A program made the position numbers and the translations under genes. DNA of 64,000 nt, from the NCBI RefSeq assembly GCF_042662685.1, contig NZ_JBHSYO010000007.1:1-64000 (forward strand), written 5' to 3'. Below the pieces are notes generated by a model that was given only the letters and a program-made list of their open reading frames with translations, was not told the DNA's origin and ran no database searches. Origin of the DNA: Pseudobowmanella zhangzhouensis (lineage in GTDB: Bacteria; Pseudomonadota; Gammaproteobacteria; Enterobacterales; Alteromonadaceae). Shown piece after piece: positions 17,311 to 25,440 of this stretch; the stretch's first letter is position 1; every line of letters begins with the position of its first letter.

Positions 17311-20070
17311 ATGAAAAAAATCGCTGACAACCCATTTATCCTGGTTGATGGGTCATCTTATTTATTCCGGGCATTTCACGCGATCAAAGACCTGCGTAAT
17401 AGCAAAGGCCAACCCACCAACGCTATTTTCGGCGTAGTAAATATGCTCAAGAGCCTGATAAATCAGTATCATCCGACACATATTGCCGTGGTGTTTGATG
17501 CTAAAGGCAAAACCTTTCGGGATGATATTTATCCGGAATACAAAGCCCATCGCCCTCCCATGCCAGATGATCTGCGCAGCCAGATAGAGCCATTGCATAA
17601 AATTATTCGAGCGTTGGGATTGCCCCTGATCGTTGAAGAAGGTGTCGAAGCGGACGATGTTATTGGCACGCTTGCCAGAGAAGCCAGTGAGCAAGGTATC
17701 CATACCCTAATCAGCACTGGTGATAAAGACATGGCGCAGTTGGTTAACGAGCATGTCACGCTGATCAACACCATGGATAATTCCATCATGGATAACGACG
17801 GGGTGGTCACCAAATTCGGTGTCGGCCCGGAGTTAATAATCGATTTACTTGCCTTGAAAGGCGATAAAGTCGATAACATCCCCGGCGTACCAGGTGTGGG
17901 TGATAAATCAGCGCTGGGTATGCTACAGGGCATTGGCGGTATCGATGAGATTTACACCAACCTGGATAAAATCGCGGGCCTGGATTTTCGTGGTGCCAAG
18001 ACCATGGCAGCCAAGATGGCTGAGTATGAGGAGCAGGCGCGCCTGAGCTACCTGCTGGCCACAATTAAAACCGACGTTGAGCTACCATATAGCCCCACTA
18101 CCCTGTCTCCCACAGATCCGGACCACCAAACATTATTCACATTATTTAGTGATCTCGAAATTAAGCGCTGGCGCGATGAAGCAGAACGCCAACTACAAAA
18201 AGCGAATCTGCCAGCAAGCGCGATTGCTTCAGCTCCTGCCGAAGCAGATACGCCAGTGGCAATTAGCTACGAGACCATTCTGGACAAAGAACACTTTCAG
18301 CGTTGGCTGGATAAACTCCAGCAGGCTGAGCTATTTGCGTTTGACACCGAAACCACCAGCCTGGATTACATGGAAGCAGAATTGGTTGGTCTGTCTTTCA
18401 GTGTCATTCCCGGCGAGGCCGCCTACGTTCCTGTCGCTCATGACTATCCTGATGCACCAGAACAATTGGAGCGGAGCTGGGTGCTGAGTCAACTAAAACC
18501 CTTATTAGAAGACGATAGCCGCGCTAAAGTTGGCCAGCATCTGAAATATGATATGAATGTACTGGCAAATTATGGCATTACGCTGCGTGGCGTGAAGTTC
18601 GACACCATGCTTGAGTCTTACGTATTTAACAGCAATGCCGGCCGTCATGATATGGATTCCCTCGCCAGCCGGTTACTTGACGTAAAAACCGTTAAATTTG
18701 AAGAAATCGCAGGTAAAGGTGCAAAACAGCTAACCTTCAACCAGATCGCGCTGGAACAGGCGGCCCACTACGCCGCCGAAGATGCGGATATCACCCTGCG
18801 AATTCACCAGAGTCTTTGGCCACAGCTTAGTGAGCAGCAGGGCCCGGCACACATATTTTCCGAAGTAGAAGTGCCTCTGATTCCGGTACTGGCAAAAATT
18901 GAACAAACCGGTGTGCTAATTGACAGCCAACAATTGGGTGAGCAGAGCCAGTATCTGGCCAGTCGCATTCTGGAACTGGAAAAGCAAACGCACGACTTGG
19001 CTGGTCAGCCGTTTAATCTGAGCTCTACTAAGCAACTACAGGAAATTTTGTTCGATAAACTGCAATTGCCAGTAATTAAAAAAACCCCCAAGGGCGCACC
19101 ATCTACCGCAGAAGACGTTTTGCAGGAATTGGCAGAAAACTACGACTTGCCACGCCTGATTCTGGAATATCGCAGCCTGACTAAGCTCAAATCCACATAC
19201 ACAGATAAATTGCCGCAAATGATAAACCACCGAACTGGCCGGGTGCATACATCTTATCATCAGGCGGTCGCGGCCACAGGACGCCTTTCGTCTACCGATC
19301 CAAATTTGCAAAATATCCCTATCCGCACTGAGGAAGGCCGCAAAGTTCGCAAAGCATTCGTCGCTAATCCAGGCTATAAAATTGTCGCCGCAGATTACTC
19401 GCAAATTGAATTACGCATTATGGCGCACCTTTCTGCCGATAAAGGCTTGCTGGACGCTTTCGCACAGGGACGTGATGTACATAAAGCCACTGCTGCCGAA
19501 GTATTTGAGGTTGATCTCGAGGCAGTCACAGTTGAACAACGCCGCAGCGCCAAAGCGATTAACTTTGGCCTGATTTACGGCATGTCGGCGTTTGGATTAT
19601 CCAAGCAATTGGGTATTCCTCGTTATCAGGCACAGGATTACATGGACCTATACTTCGAACGTTATCCTGGCGTGCTGACCTATATGGAAAATACCCGCGA
19701 GTTTGCCAAGCAGCATGGCTATGTCGAAACCGTGTTCGGTCGTCGCTTGTATTTATCCGATATTCACTCCAGCAATGCGATTGCCAGAAAAGGGGCTGAA
19801 CGCGCCGCGATAAATGCGCCAATGCAAGGCACAGCTGCGGATATCATCAAGAAAGCGATGTTAGCGGTACATGCCTGGATAGATACGCTGGACAACAATG
19901 CGGTGCGCATGATTATGCAGGTACACGATGAACTGGTATTTGAAATCCGTGACGACCTTGCTGAGGACTTTGCGAAAAAGATCTGCAACATCATGCAAAA
20001 TGCCGCTCAACTAGCCGTGCCATTATTAGTTGAGGCCGGTATTGGCAAAAACTGGGATGAGGCACACTGA
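17311..20070 (+). CDS. polA: DNA polymerase I
   Basis: A 919-residue three-domain Pol I (E. coli 928). The N-terminal 5'-3' exonuclease runs to about 290. The 3'-5' proofreading domain is intact with DTETTS (Asp345, Glu347). The polymerase has motif A DYSQIELR (about 695), motif B RRSAKAINFGLIYG and motif C VHDE (871-874). It processes Okazaki fragments and fills repair gaps. Spot 42 follows on the same strand, as in E. coli. DnaA boxes lie upstream. Confidence 0.98.
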   Translation: MKKIADNPFILVDGSSYLFRAFHAIKDLRNSKGQPTNAIFGVVNMLKSLINQYHPTHIAVVFDAKGKTFRDDIYPEYKAHRPPMPDDLRSQIEPLHKIIRALGLPLIVEEGVEADDVIGTLAREASEQGIHTLISTGDKDMAQLVNEHVTLINTMDNSIMDNDGVVTKFGVGPELIIDLLALKGDKVDNIPGVPGVGDKSALGMLQGIGGIDEIYTNLDKIAGLDFRGAKTMAAKMAEYEEQARLSYLLATIKTDVELPYSPTTLSPTDPDHQTLFTLFSDLEIKRWRDEAERQLQKANLPASAIASAPAEADTPVAISYETILDKEHFQRWLDKLQQAELFAFDTETTSLDYMEAELVGLSFSVIPGEAAYVPVAHDYPDAPEQLERSWVLSQLKPLLEDDSRAKVGQHLKYDMNVLANYGITLRGVKFDTMLESYVFNSNAGRHDMDSLASRLLDVKTVKFEEIAGKGAKQLTFNQIALEQAAHYAAEDADITLRIHQSLWPQLSEQQGPAHIFSEVEVPLIPVLAKIEQTGVLIDSQQLGEQSQYLASRILELEKQTHDLAGQPFNLSSTKQLQEILFDKLQLPVIKKTPKGAPSTAEDVLQELAENYDLPRLILEYRSLTKLKSTYTDKLPQMINHRTGRVHTSYHQAVAATGRLSSTDPNLQNIPIRTEEGRKVRKAFVANPGYKIVAADYSQIELRIMAHLSADKGLLDAFAQGRDVHKATAAEVFEVDLEAVTVEQRRSAKAINFGLIYGMSAFGLSKQLGIPRYQAQDYMDLYFERYPGVLTYMENTREFAKQHGYVETVFGRRLYLSDIHSSNAIARKGAERAAINAPMQGTAADIIKKAMLAVHAWIDTLDNNAVRMIMQVHDELVFEIRDDLAEDFAKKICNIMQNAAQLAVPLLVEAGIGKNWDEAH

Positions 20071-20170
20071 TCACATTTTGTAATTTAATGACACACAAAC
20101 ACAAAATAAGACCCGTTAAACACAAAAAAGATAGAAAAAACCGCATTAAATGAAAAATTATTACATTTAT

Positions 20171-20279
20171 TGTTGATTTCCCATGTTCCTACGCTATCAT
20201 TTGCAGCGTAGGGTACAGAGGTAAGATGTTTATCTATCAGACCTTTGCTTCGGCCTCGGCAATTGCCGGGGCTTTTTTT
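20171..20279 (+). ncRNA. spf: Spot 42 small RNA with its promoter
   Basis: The RNA spans about 20208-20279. It begins GTAGGGTACAGAGGTAAGAT, nearly identical to the unstructured 5' end of E. coli Spot 42, continues with TATCTATCAGACCTTTGCTTC, and ends in a terminator (stem 20253-20260 with 20265-20272, loop AATT, seven U). A promoter fits: TGTTGA (20171-20176), 18-base spacer, TATCAT (20195-20200). The location after polA and before engB is the conserved spf position. At about 72 nt it is clearly shorter than the 109-nt E. coli RNA: the middle stem region is missing. Spot 42 works with Hfq to repress catabolic genes and is CRP-repressed in E. coli; no convincing CRP site was seen here. Confidence 0.9.
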
Positions 20280-20339
20280 ATGCCTGAAAAAATTTTTGCG
20301 GGATAAATGAACTTTGCTGCGGACACAGCGTCAGAGTTT

Positions 20340-20404
20340 ATGAGTGTATTGTGTTTTCATGTTTGTCTCCCTTCTACGCCTCGCTAAATGCGAGGCGTTT
20401 TTTT
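20340..20404 (+). ncRNA. Possible second small RNA or backup terminator after Spot 42
   Basis: A plus-strand intrinsic terminator (9-bp stem 20376-20384 with 20390-20398, loop TAAAT, T run 20398-20404) ends at the engB stop codon. The minus side has no U-tract, so it does not serve engB. It is directly preceded by TCTCCCTTCT (20366-20375), a sequence complementary to Shine-Dalgarno sites, as in seed regions of Hfq-dependent RNAs. The promoter is not clear. It could simply stop Spot 42 readthrough. Confidence 0.35.
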
Positions 20405-21017
20405 ATTCCTGAGACATACCAAACCAATCGAACAGTTTATTTTCCAGTAAAGGTAAGCCAATTTTATCCAGTGAAGAAAAGGCTTCTACCTGCACATCTC
20501 CACCAAACGCAATTGCCGCTTCGCGAGCCATCAATACCTGTGCCTTTCGTTTACCCGACTTAAATTTGTCGGCTTTAGTCAACAAGGCTAATACCGGCAA
20601 TTTGCTATCCACCGCCCAACGAATCAGGTCCTGGTCGAGATCTTTGAACGGATGGCGGATATCCATCAGCACCACCAGGCCTTTAAGGCTGCTGCGCTTT
20701 TCCAGATACTCAGCCAATGAGCGTTGCCACTTCTTTTTCATTTCCAGTGGAACCTGTGCAAAACCATATCCTGGTAAGTCCACCAGTCTACGTCCCTCTT
20801 CCAGGGTAAACACGTTGATCATCTGGGTACGTCCAGGCGTTTTACTGGTACGTGCCAGACCTTTTTGTCGGGTCAGGGTATTTAACGCACTGGATTTGCC
20901 TGCATTGGAACGTCCGGCAAACGCAATTTCAATACCATCATCCATTGGCAGGTGCTTAATGTCGGGGGCGCTGGTAAAGAACTGGGCCTGGGTGAAATAA
21001 CTCAACTTACTCTCCAA
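20403..21017 (-). CDS. engB: Ribosome biogenesis GTPase EngB/YihA
   Basis: A 204-residue single-domain GTPase (E. coli YihA 210). G1 GRSNAGKS at 35-42, the G2 threonine in KTPGRTQ, G3 DLPGYG at 80-85, and G4 TKAD near 147 are present. It assists late assembly of the large ribosomal subunit. Conserved neighbour of Spot 42. The 5' flank (21018-21167, shared with cytochrome c4) carries a divergent promoter region. Confidence 0.96.
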   Translation of the reverse strand: MESKLSYFTQAQFFTSAPDIKHLPMDDGIEIAFAGRSNAGKSSALNTLTRQKGLARTSKTPGRTQMINVFTLEEGRRLVDLPGYGFAQVPLEMKKKWQRSLAEYLEKRSSLKGLVVLMDIRHPFKDLDQDLIRWAVDSKLPVLALLTKADKFKSGKRKAQVLMAREAAIAFGGDVQVEAFSSLDKIGLPLLENKLFDWFGMSQE

Positions 21018-21167
21018 ACTTTATGTATGCGGCTATTTTACTACAGGCTGCACAATGCGCCTTGTTTTAATTGAATAAATCCCTACAAAACCTTGGGAAT
21101 ATATTTTCCTTAGTGGCTAATTGTGTACAATAATGGCTTCAAACTACTCAGTGCTACGAGAATGATT

Positions 21168-21791
21168 ATGAAAAAACTCTGTCTTCTGCTGTTGGTCACA
21201 TCTGGCTTAAGCTTTCAGGCAGCGGCCGCAGGTGATGCACAAGCCGGAAAAGATAAGTCTATGGTCTGTGCTGCTTGCCATGGTGCGGACGGTAACGCGG
21301 CCATCGATATGTATCCAAAGATCGCCGGTCAACATGCAGGCTACATTGCTAAGCAATTGCATGATTTTCGCAAAGCAGCACAAACAGCTGGCGCTGAAGG
21401 TCGTAATGATCCGATTATGAGCGCGCAGGCCGCTGCGCTGTCAGATCAGGATATCGAGGACTTAGCTGCCTATTTCTCAAGCCAGGAGATGACTGGTGGT
21501 GAAACCCCGGAAGATGTTGTTGCTGCCGGAATGAAAATGTATCAGGGTGGCGATGCTGAAAAAGGCATTGCAGCGTGTGCAGCCTGCCATGGCCCGCGCG
21601 GAAATGGTATGGAGCTAGCAAAATTCCCGGATATCAGCGGTCAGCACAGTGCTTATGTTAAAGCTCAGCTGGAAAAATTCCGTAGCGGCCAACGCGCTAA
21701 TGATATGAACGGCATGATGCGTGATATCGCGAAGCGTTTAAGTGATGACGATATCGCATTGCTGTCAAAATTTGTTGCCGGTTTACACTAA
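21168..21791 (+). CDS. Dihaem cytochrome c4
   Basis: A 207-residue periplasmic protein with a signal peptide (1-21) and two haem c sites: CAACH at 34-38 and CAACH at 137-141, in two similar halves each ending with a methionine-containing segment (DPIMSAQ near 84, GMMRDIA near 184) for the sixth ligand. Cytochrome c4 carries electrons from bc1 to terminal oxidases such as cbb3. Of the in-frame ATGs, 21168 has GAG seven bases upstream and begins at MKK of the signal peptide; 21162 is equally possible. A TACAAT at 21126-21131 may be its -10. Confidence 0.93.
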   Translation: MKKLCLLLLVTSGLSFQAAAAGDAQAGKDKSMVCAACHGADGNAAIDMYPKIAGQHAGYIAKQLHDFRKAAQTAGAEGRNDPIMSAQAAALSDQDIEDLAAYFSSQEMTGGETPEDVVAAGMKMYQGGDAEKGIAACAACHGPRGNGMELAKFPDISGQHSAYVKAQLEKFRSGQRANDMNGMMRDIAKRLSDDDIALLSKFVAGLH

Positions 21792-21812
21792 AGCAAGCAA
21801 TCAAATGCGACG

Positions 21813-21838
21813 AAAAGCGGCTAACAGGCCGCTTTTTT
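21813..21838 (+). terminator. Intrinsic terminator after cytochrome c4
   Basis: AAAGCGGC (21814-21821), loop TAACAG, GCCGCTTT (21828-21835), then more T: an 8-bp stem with a U-tract 22 bases after the stop. It separates the cytochrome gene from the CsrC-like RNA. Confidence 0.88.
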
Positions 21839-21900
21839 GTTGATTATTTAGCCAGCAACATATAGTTTAATGACTGCTGTTCAGTTTACTTGTAAAAAAG

Positions 21901-22185
21901 TTGTAAATTTTATTTTTTCCTGTATTCTGGCCTCCAGTTAAAACACGGACACGAAATACCACAGTCAGGAAGACTGAGTACGTGCGCTAATATGTGGCGA
22001 TTGCCATATAGTTTTAGGGATGGTTAATAAAGCGTCAGGATGACCAATAAATAGAAAAAGAGCTTCGTAAACAACAATAAAAAGTGAAGCGCTACACAGG
22101 ACGTTGTCAGTTTCTAGGGACTGGTAATGGGAGAAGTGTCTTAAGGCACTGAATATTAAAGAGAGGCGACTATGTCGCCTTTTTC
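21901..22185 (+). ncRNA. CsrB/CsrC-family CsrA-sequestering RNA, with promoter
   Basis: The gap 21792-22210 holds no protein gene but reads as a CsrC-like RNA of about 250 nt (near 21935-22185). It has seven GGA motifs (21947, 21968, 22018, 22038, 22099, 22118, 22130), several in hairpin loops: CAGTC-AGGAA-GACTG (21962-21976), GTC-AGGAT-GAC (22034-22044, outer bases paired), CAGT...AGGG-ACTG (22108-22123). It ends with an intrinsic terminator (AGGCGAC 22164-22170, loop TAT, GTCGCCT 22174-22180, T4). Promoter candidate: TTGTAA (21901-21906), 16 bases, TATTCT (21923-21928); the upstream TTTACTTGTAAA resembles a GacA/UvrY site. E. coli csrC lies at the same place, between yihA and yihI. Such RNAs titrate CsrA. 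Confidence 0.78.
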
Positions 22186-22210
22186 TTTGCCTGTTGATAC
22201 ACTCTGCGCC

Positions 22211-22849
22211 ATGACATGCCCCCTTTGCCACTTTTCTCAAACTCACTTTTATCATCAGGATAAACGCCGCCGTTACCAGCAATGCGCGCAATGCCAACTG
22301 GTGTTCGTCGAACCAGAGTTTTTACCGAACGCACAGCAAGAGAAACATGAATACGACTTACATGAAAATCATGCTGAAGATGAGGGTTATCGTCGTTTCC
22401 TGAATAAACTGGCAGCTCCGCTCAATCAGGTATTGCAGCCGAATAGTAACGGCTTGGATTTTGGTTGTGGTCCAACACCGCTGTTGGCCAACATGCTAAG
22501 CAAGAGTGGTGGTCATAGCATGCATGTGTTTGACCCAAACTATTATCCCAACCGCAACGTATTGGCACAGCAATATGATTTTATTAGCTGTAGCGAAGCG
22601 ATTGAACATTTTCATACGCCCTATCGTGAATGGCAGATATTTTTGGATTGCCTTAAACCGGGCGGCTGGATTGGCATCATGACCAAGCGTGTATTGAGCA
22701 AAGAAAAATTCACAAATTGGCACTACAAGAATGATTTTACCCATGTCAGTTTTTTCAGCGAGGCAACGTTCCGTTGGTTGGCTGAACGGGACAACCTTTC
22801 GATGACTATCGTGAGTAATGATGTGATCTTGCTGCAAAAACTCGCGTAG
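22211..22849 (+). CDS. Class I SAM-dependent methyltransferase with N-terminal zinc ribbon
   Basis: A 212-residue protein. Cys3, Cys6, Cys25 and Cys28 form a CPLC...CAQC zinc ribbon at the N-terminus; the SAM-binding loop is GLDFGCGPTP near residue 85, then an EAIEHFHTP acidic segment and LKPGGWIGI as post-motif III. The target is unknown. The ATG at 22211 is chosen because an in-frame ATG at 22172 lies inside the terminator loop of the upstream RNA, so an mRNA from that start would not be made efficiently. It precedes yihI. Confidence 0.87.
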   Translation: MTCPLCHFSQTHFYHQDKRRRYQQCAQCQLVFVEPEFLPNAQQEKHEYDLHENHAEDEGYRRFLNKLAAPLNQVLQPNSNGLDFGCGPTPLLANMLSKSGGHSMHVFDPNYYPNRNVLAQQYDFISCSEAIEHFHTPYREWQIFLDCLKPGGWIGIMTKRVLSKEKFTNWHYKNDFTHVSFFSEATFRWLAERDNLSMTIVSNDVILLQKLA

Positions 22850-22901
22850 TAAGACTTGGCAGCGTAAAATACCACCCAACTTCCCTGTTTACAGTAAAAC
22901 C

Positions 22902-23417
22902 ATGGCAAAGAAAAAAACGCGTAAAGTCGGTTTAATCGGCGTGCGCAAGCTTCCTAAAGAAGAATTAGAAAAGTTGAGAAAGTCTCAACCCAGTAATGAG
23001 CGTGTCAAAAAGCATAAAGGCAAACCTGCCGGCAATAAACAAGCCGAGGGCCAGAAGAAAAAACCTGTCGCGAAAACCAAAGCGTCAGCAGTGGATCCAC
23101 GCCTCGGGAGCAAAAAGCCTATCGCGCTAATTGCCGAGGCAAAACCGAAGATAAACAAACCACGCTTCTTCTCACCTGCACAGGAACTTGAGGCCATAGA
23201 GAACGATAAGCGTCTGGAACAGCTGATAGCGAAGTTAGAGCAAGGTAAAAAGATAACTACAGACGAGCAACGTTTTGTCGATGAAAAACTCGCACGTCAC
23301 CAACAGCTTTGTAAGATGCTCGGGATTGAAAGCGTTGATGACGTTGACGAAGAAGATGATGACGCTGACTTGCTGGAACGTTTCGAACAGTCCGATCTCA
23401 ATGAGTATCGCAAATGA
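22902..23417 (+). CDS. yihI: Der GTPase-activating protein YihI
   Basis: A 171-residue very basic then acidic protein. The lysine-rich N-terminal half (MAKKKTRKVG..., about 1-75), a DPRLGSKKPIALI motif near 66-78, and an acidic tail (DDVDEEDDDADLLERF) match YihI, which stimulates the ribosome-assembly GTPase Der. Length matches E. coli YihI (169). Position one gene after the CsrC-like RNA agrees with the enteric order. It overlaps the next gene by 4 bases (ATGA). Confidence 0.93.
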   Translation: MAKKKTRKVGLIGVRKLPKEELEKLRKSQPSNERVKKHKGKPAGNKQAEGQKKKPVAKTKASAVDPRLGSKKPIALIAEAKPKINKPRFFSPAQELEAIENDKRLEQLIAKLEQGKKITTDEQRFVDEKLARHQQLCKMLGIESVDDVDEEDDDADLLERFEQSDLNEYRK

Positions 23418-23854
23418 CAAATATGCTGGTTTCTGCTGCAAGCTTAATTATTCTTGGGCTCGCCGGTTACGCCGGCTATTTGCTGACGTTATTGTATAAA
23501 CAAGGTCAACGACAAAAAGCCGCCCGCGCTGCTCGCATCGAGAAAATTACCGAGAGTATTCAAACCATCGCTCTGGCAACCGTCCAACAACAGTGCGATT
23601 TGTCTGAGGCGAGTATTCGGTTATGCGTGTTACTGGATGCCATCCCCGTTTTACCGCAGCCCGACTATCGTGGACGATTCCCTGCCCTGCACGCGCTATA
23701 CGATAAAGTGAAAAACTTGCCGACGCACGAGGCGCGAGCGCAGCAAAACAAGCTGGAACGCCGCAAAATGGATTTGTCCCGCAGCGAATGGGAAGCAGAG
23801 TTAGAGAGTCAGATTCTGCTTGAAGCCGAAACACTGGCCAAATTTAGCGTTTAG
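23414..23854 (+). CDS. Single-pass membrane protein, DUF2489-like
   Basis: A 146-residue protein with one N-terminal membrane helix (MLVSAASLIILGLAGYAGYLLTLL, quoted in part: residues 3 to about 26) and a charged, helical cytoplasmic part containing LCVLLDAIPVLPQP. Proteins assigned to DUF2489 sit next to yihI in related gammaproteobacteria; I recognise it from that context and the overall look. The function is unknown. Translationally coupled to yihI; its end overlaps the convergent tag by 11 bases. Confidence 0.7.
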   Translation: MTNMLVSAASLIILGLAGYAGYLLTLLYKQGQRQKAARAARIEKITESIQTIALATVQQQCDLSEASIRLCVLLDAIPVLPQPDYRGRFPALHALYDKVKNLPTHEARAQQNKLERRKMDLSRSEWEAELESQILLEAETLAKFSV

Positions 23855-24428
23855 CCGCCGCGACACATTCAGCGTAACAATGGCAGTCGGTAATGTGGTC
23901 ATTGACCATGCCCACTGCCTGCATAAATGCGTAGCAAATCGTACTGCCGACAAAGTTAAATCCAGCTTTTTTCAGGGCCTTCGACATGGCATCTGACTCC
24001 GGACTGGTTGCGGGCACCTGTCCTTGCTCCTGCCATTTATTTACTATCGTTTTGTGCCCAACAAATGCCCATAGAAAGTCACTGAAATTAATACCCTGCT
24101 GCTCCAATGCCAAAAATGCGCGAGCATTTCGGATAATGGACTGGATCTTCAAACGATTACGCACGATACTCGGATTTTGCAATAAACGTTCAACGTCACC
24201 TTCGTCAAACAGGGCAATTTTTGAAGGTTCGAACTGTAGAAACGCCTGCTCGTAATTAGCCTGTTTACGCAAAATGGTGATCCAACTCAGGCCCGCTTGC
24301 TGCCCATCCAAACATAATTTTGCAAATAATTCCTGACTGTCAGACACGGGACGCCCCCACACCTCATCGTGATATTGCTGATACATCGGATCCTTGCCTG
24401 GCCAGGCACAACGTTTTAACTGATTCAT
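23844..24428 (-). CDS. tag: DNA-3-methyladenine glycosylase I
   Basis: A 194-residue base-excision enzyme (E. coli Tag 187) that removes 3-methyladenine. The zinc snap is intact: Cys7, His20, His178, Cys182 at the spacing of the E. coli Cys4/His17/His175/Cys179 set. RCAWPGKDPMYQQYHDEVWG at the start and LDGQQAGLSW for the base pocket are typical. It diverges from glyQ. Confidence 0.96.
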   Translation of the reverse strand: MNQLKRCAWPGKDPMYQQYHDEVWGRPVSDSQELFAKLCLDGQQAGLSWITILRKQANYEQAFLQFEPSKIALFDEGDVERLLQNPSIVRNRLKIQSIIRNARAFLALEQQGINFSDFLWAFVGHKTIVNKWQEQGQVPATSPESDAMSKALKKAGFNFVGSTICYAFMQAVGMVNDHITDCHCYAECVAAAKR

Positions 24429-24531
24429 GTTTAATTCCTGAGGTTTAGCGCAAATTTAGCCTACATTCAACGCGCCGCAAAAGGTATACTTGTGCGCATT
24501 TTTAATCGGTTCATCAGCAAAAAGTTGCCAC

Positions 24532-25437
24532 ATGCAAAAGTTTGATATTAAGACCTTTCAGGGCCTGATTCTGGCCTTACAGGATTATTGGGCGCGCCAG
24601 GGGTGCGTAATTATTCAGCCACTGGATATGCAGGTCGGTGCAGGCACCTTCCATCCAATGACTTTCCTGCGTTCGATTGGTCCCGAGCCTATCAGCAGTG
24701 CCTATGTGCAACCGTGTCGACGTCCTACCGACGGCCGCTATGGCGAAAACCCAAACCGATTGCAGCACTATTACCAATTTCAGGTCATGCTGAAACCGTC
24801 ACCCGATAATATTCAGGAATTGTATCTGGGTTCTTTACAGGAACTGGGCTTCGATCCGCTGGTTCACGATATTCGCTTTGTAGAAGACAACTGGGAATCG
24901 CCTACTTTGGGTGCCTGGGGTCTTGGCTGGGAAGTATGGCTTAACGGCATGGAAGTCACACAGTTTACCTATTTCCAACAGGTAGGGGGCCTTGAGTGCT
25001 CACCTGTAACTGGTGAAATCACCTACGGACTCGAACGTCTGGCGATGTATATCCAGGGTGTAGACAGTATTTATGATCTGGTTTGGACTGATGGCCCTAT
25101 GGGTAAAGTTACCTACGGTGACGTGTTCCACCAGAATGAAGTTGAGCAATCCAAATATAACTTTGAATTGGCAGATGTACCTGCGTTGTTTAACGAGTTT
25201 GATGAGTGCGAAAAAGCGTCTCAGTTTCTTATCGAGCAAGGCCTGCCCTTACCTGCCTATGAGCAGGTTATGAAAGCCTCTCATGCATTTAACCTTCTGG
25301 ATGCACGCCACGCGATTTCGGTAACCGAGCGTCAACGTTTTATTCTGCGCGTCCGCACGCTGGCAAAAGCCTGTGCAGAAGCGTACTTCGCCGCTCGCGA
25401 AGAGCTTGGATTCCCTATGTGTAAGCAGGAGCAGTAA
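24532..25437 (+). CDS. glyQ: Glycyl-tRNA synthetase alpha subunit
   Basis: A 301-residue catalytic subunit of the bacterial alpha2beta2 GlyRS (E. coli 303). Recognisable stretches are QGLILALQDYWARQGCVI, the motif 2 loop region QPCRRPTDGRYGENPNRL (shortened quote) and EVWLNGMEVTQFTYFQQ. The ATG at 24532 starts exactly at the family N-terminus; an upstream in-frame GTG at 24490 is rejected. It is 3 bases from glyS and forms an operon with it. Confidence 0.97.
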   Translation: MQKFDIKTFQGLILALQDYWARQGCVIIQPLDMQVGAGTFHPMTFLRSIGPEPISSAYVQPCRRPTDGRYGENPNRLQHYYQFQVMLKPSPDNIQELYLGSLQELGFDPLVHDIRFVEDNWESPTLGAWGLGWEVWLNGMEVTQFTYFQQVGGLECSPVTGEITYGLERLAMYIQGVDSIYDLVWTDGPMGKVTYGDVFHQNEVEQSKYNFELADVPALFNEFDECEKASQFLIEQGLPLPAYEQVMKASHAFNLLDARHAISVTERQRFILRVRTLAKACAEAYFAAREELGFPMCKQEQ

Positions 25438-25440
25438 TTC

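Noticed and set aside
20060..20085. CRP site upstream of Spot 42 at TGATCACATT
   Set aside because: Only one half-site (TCACA) is present; the other half does not match and the distance to the start is large.
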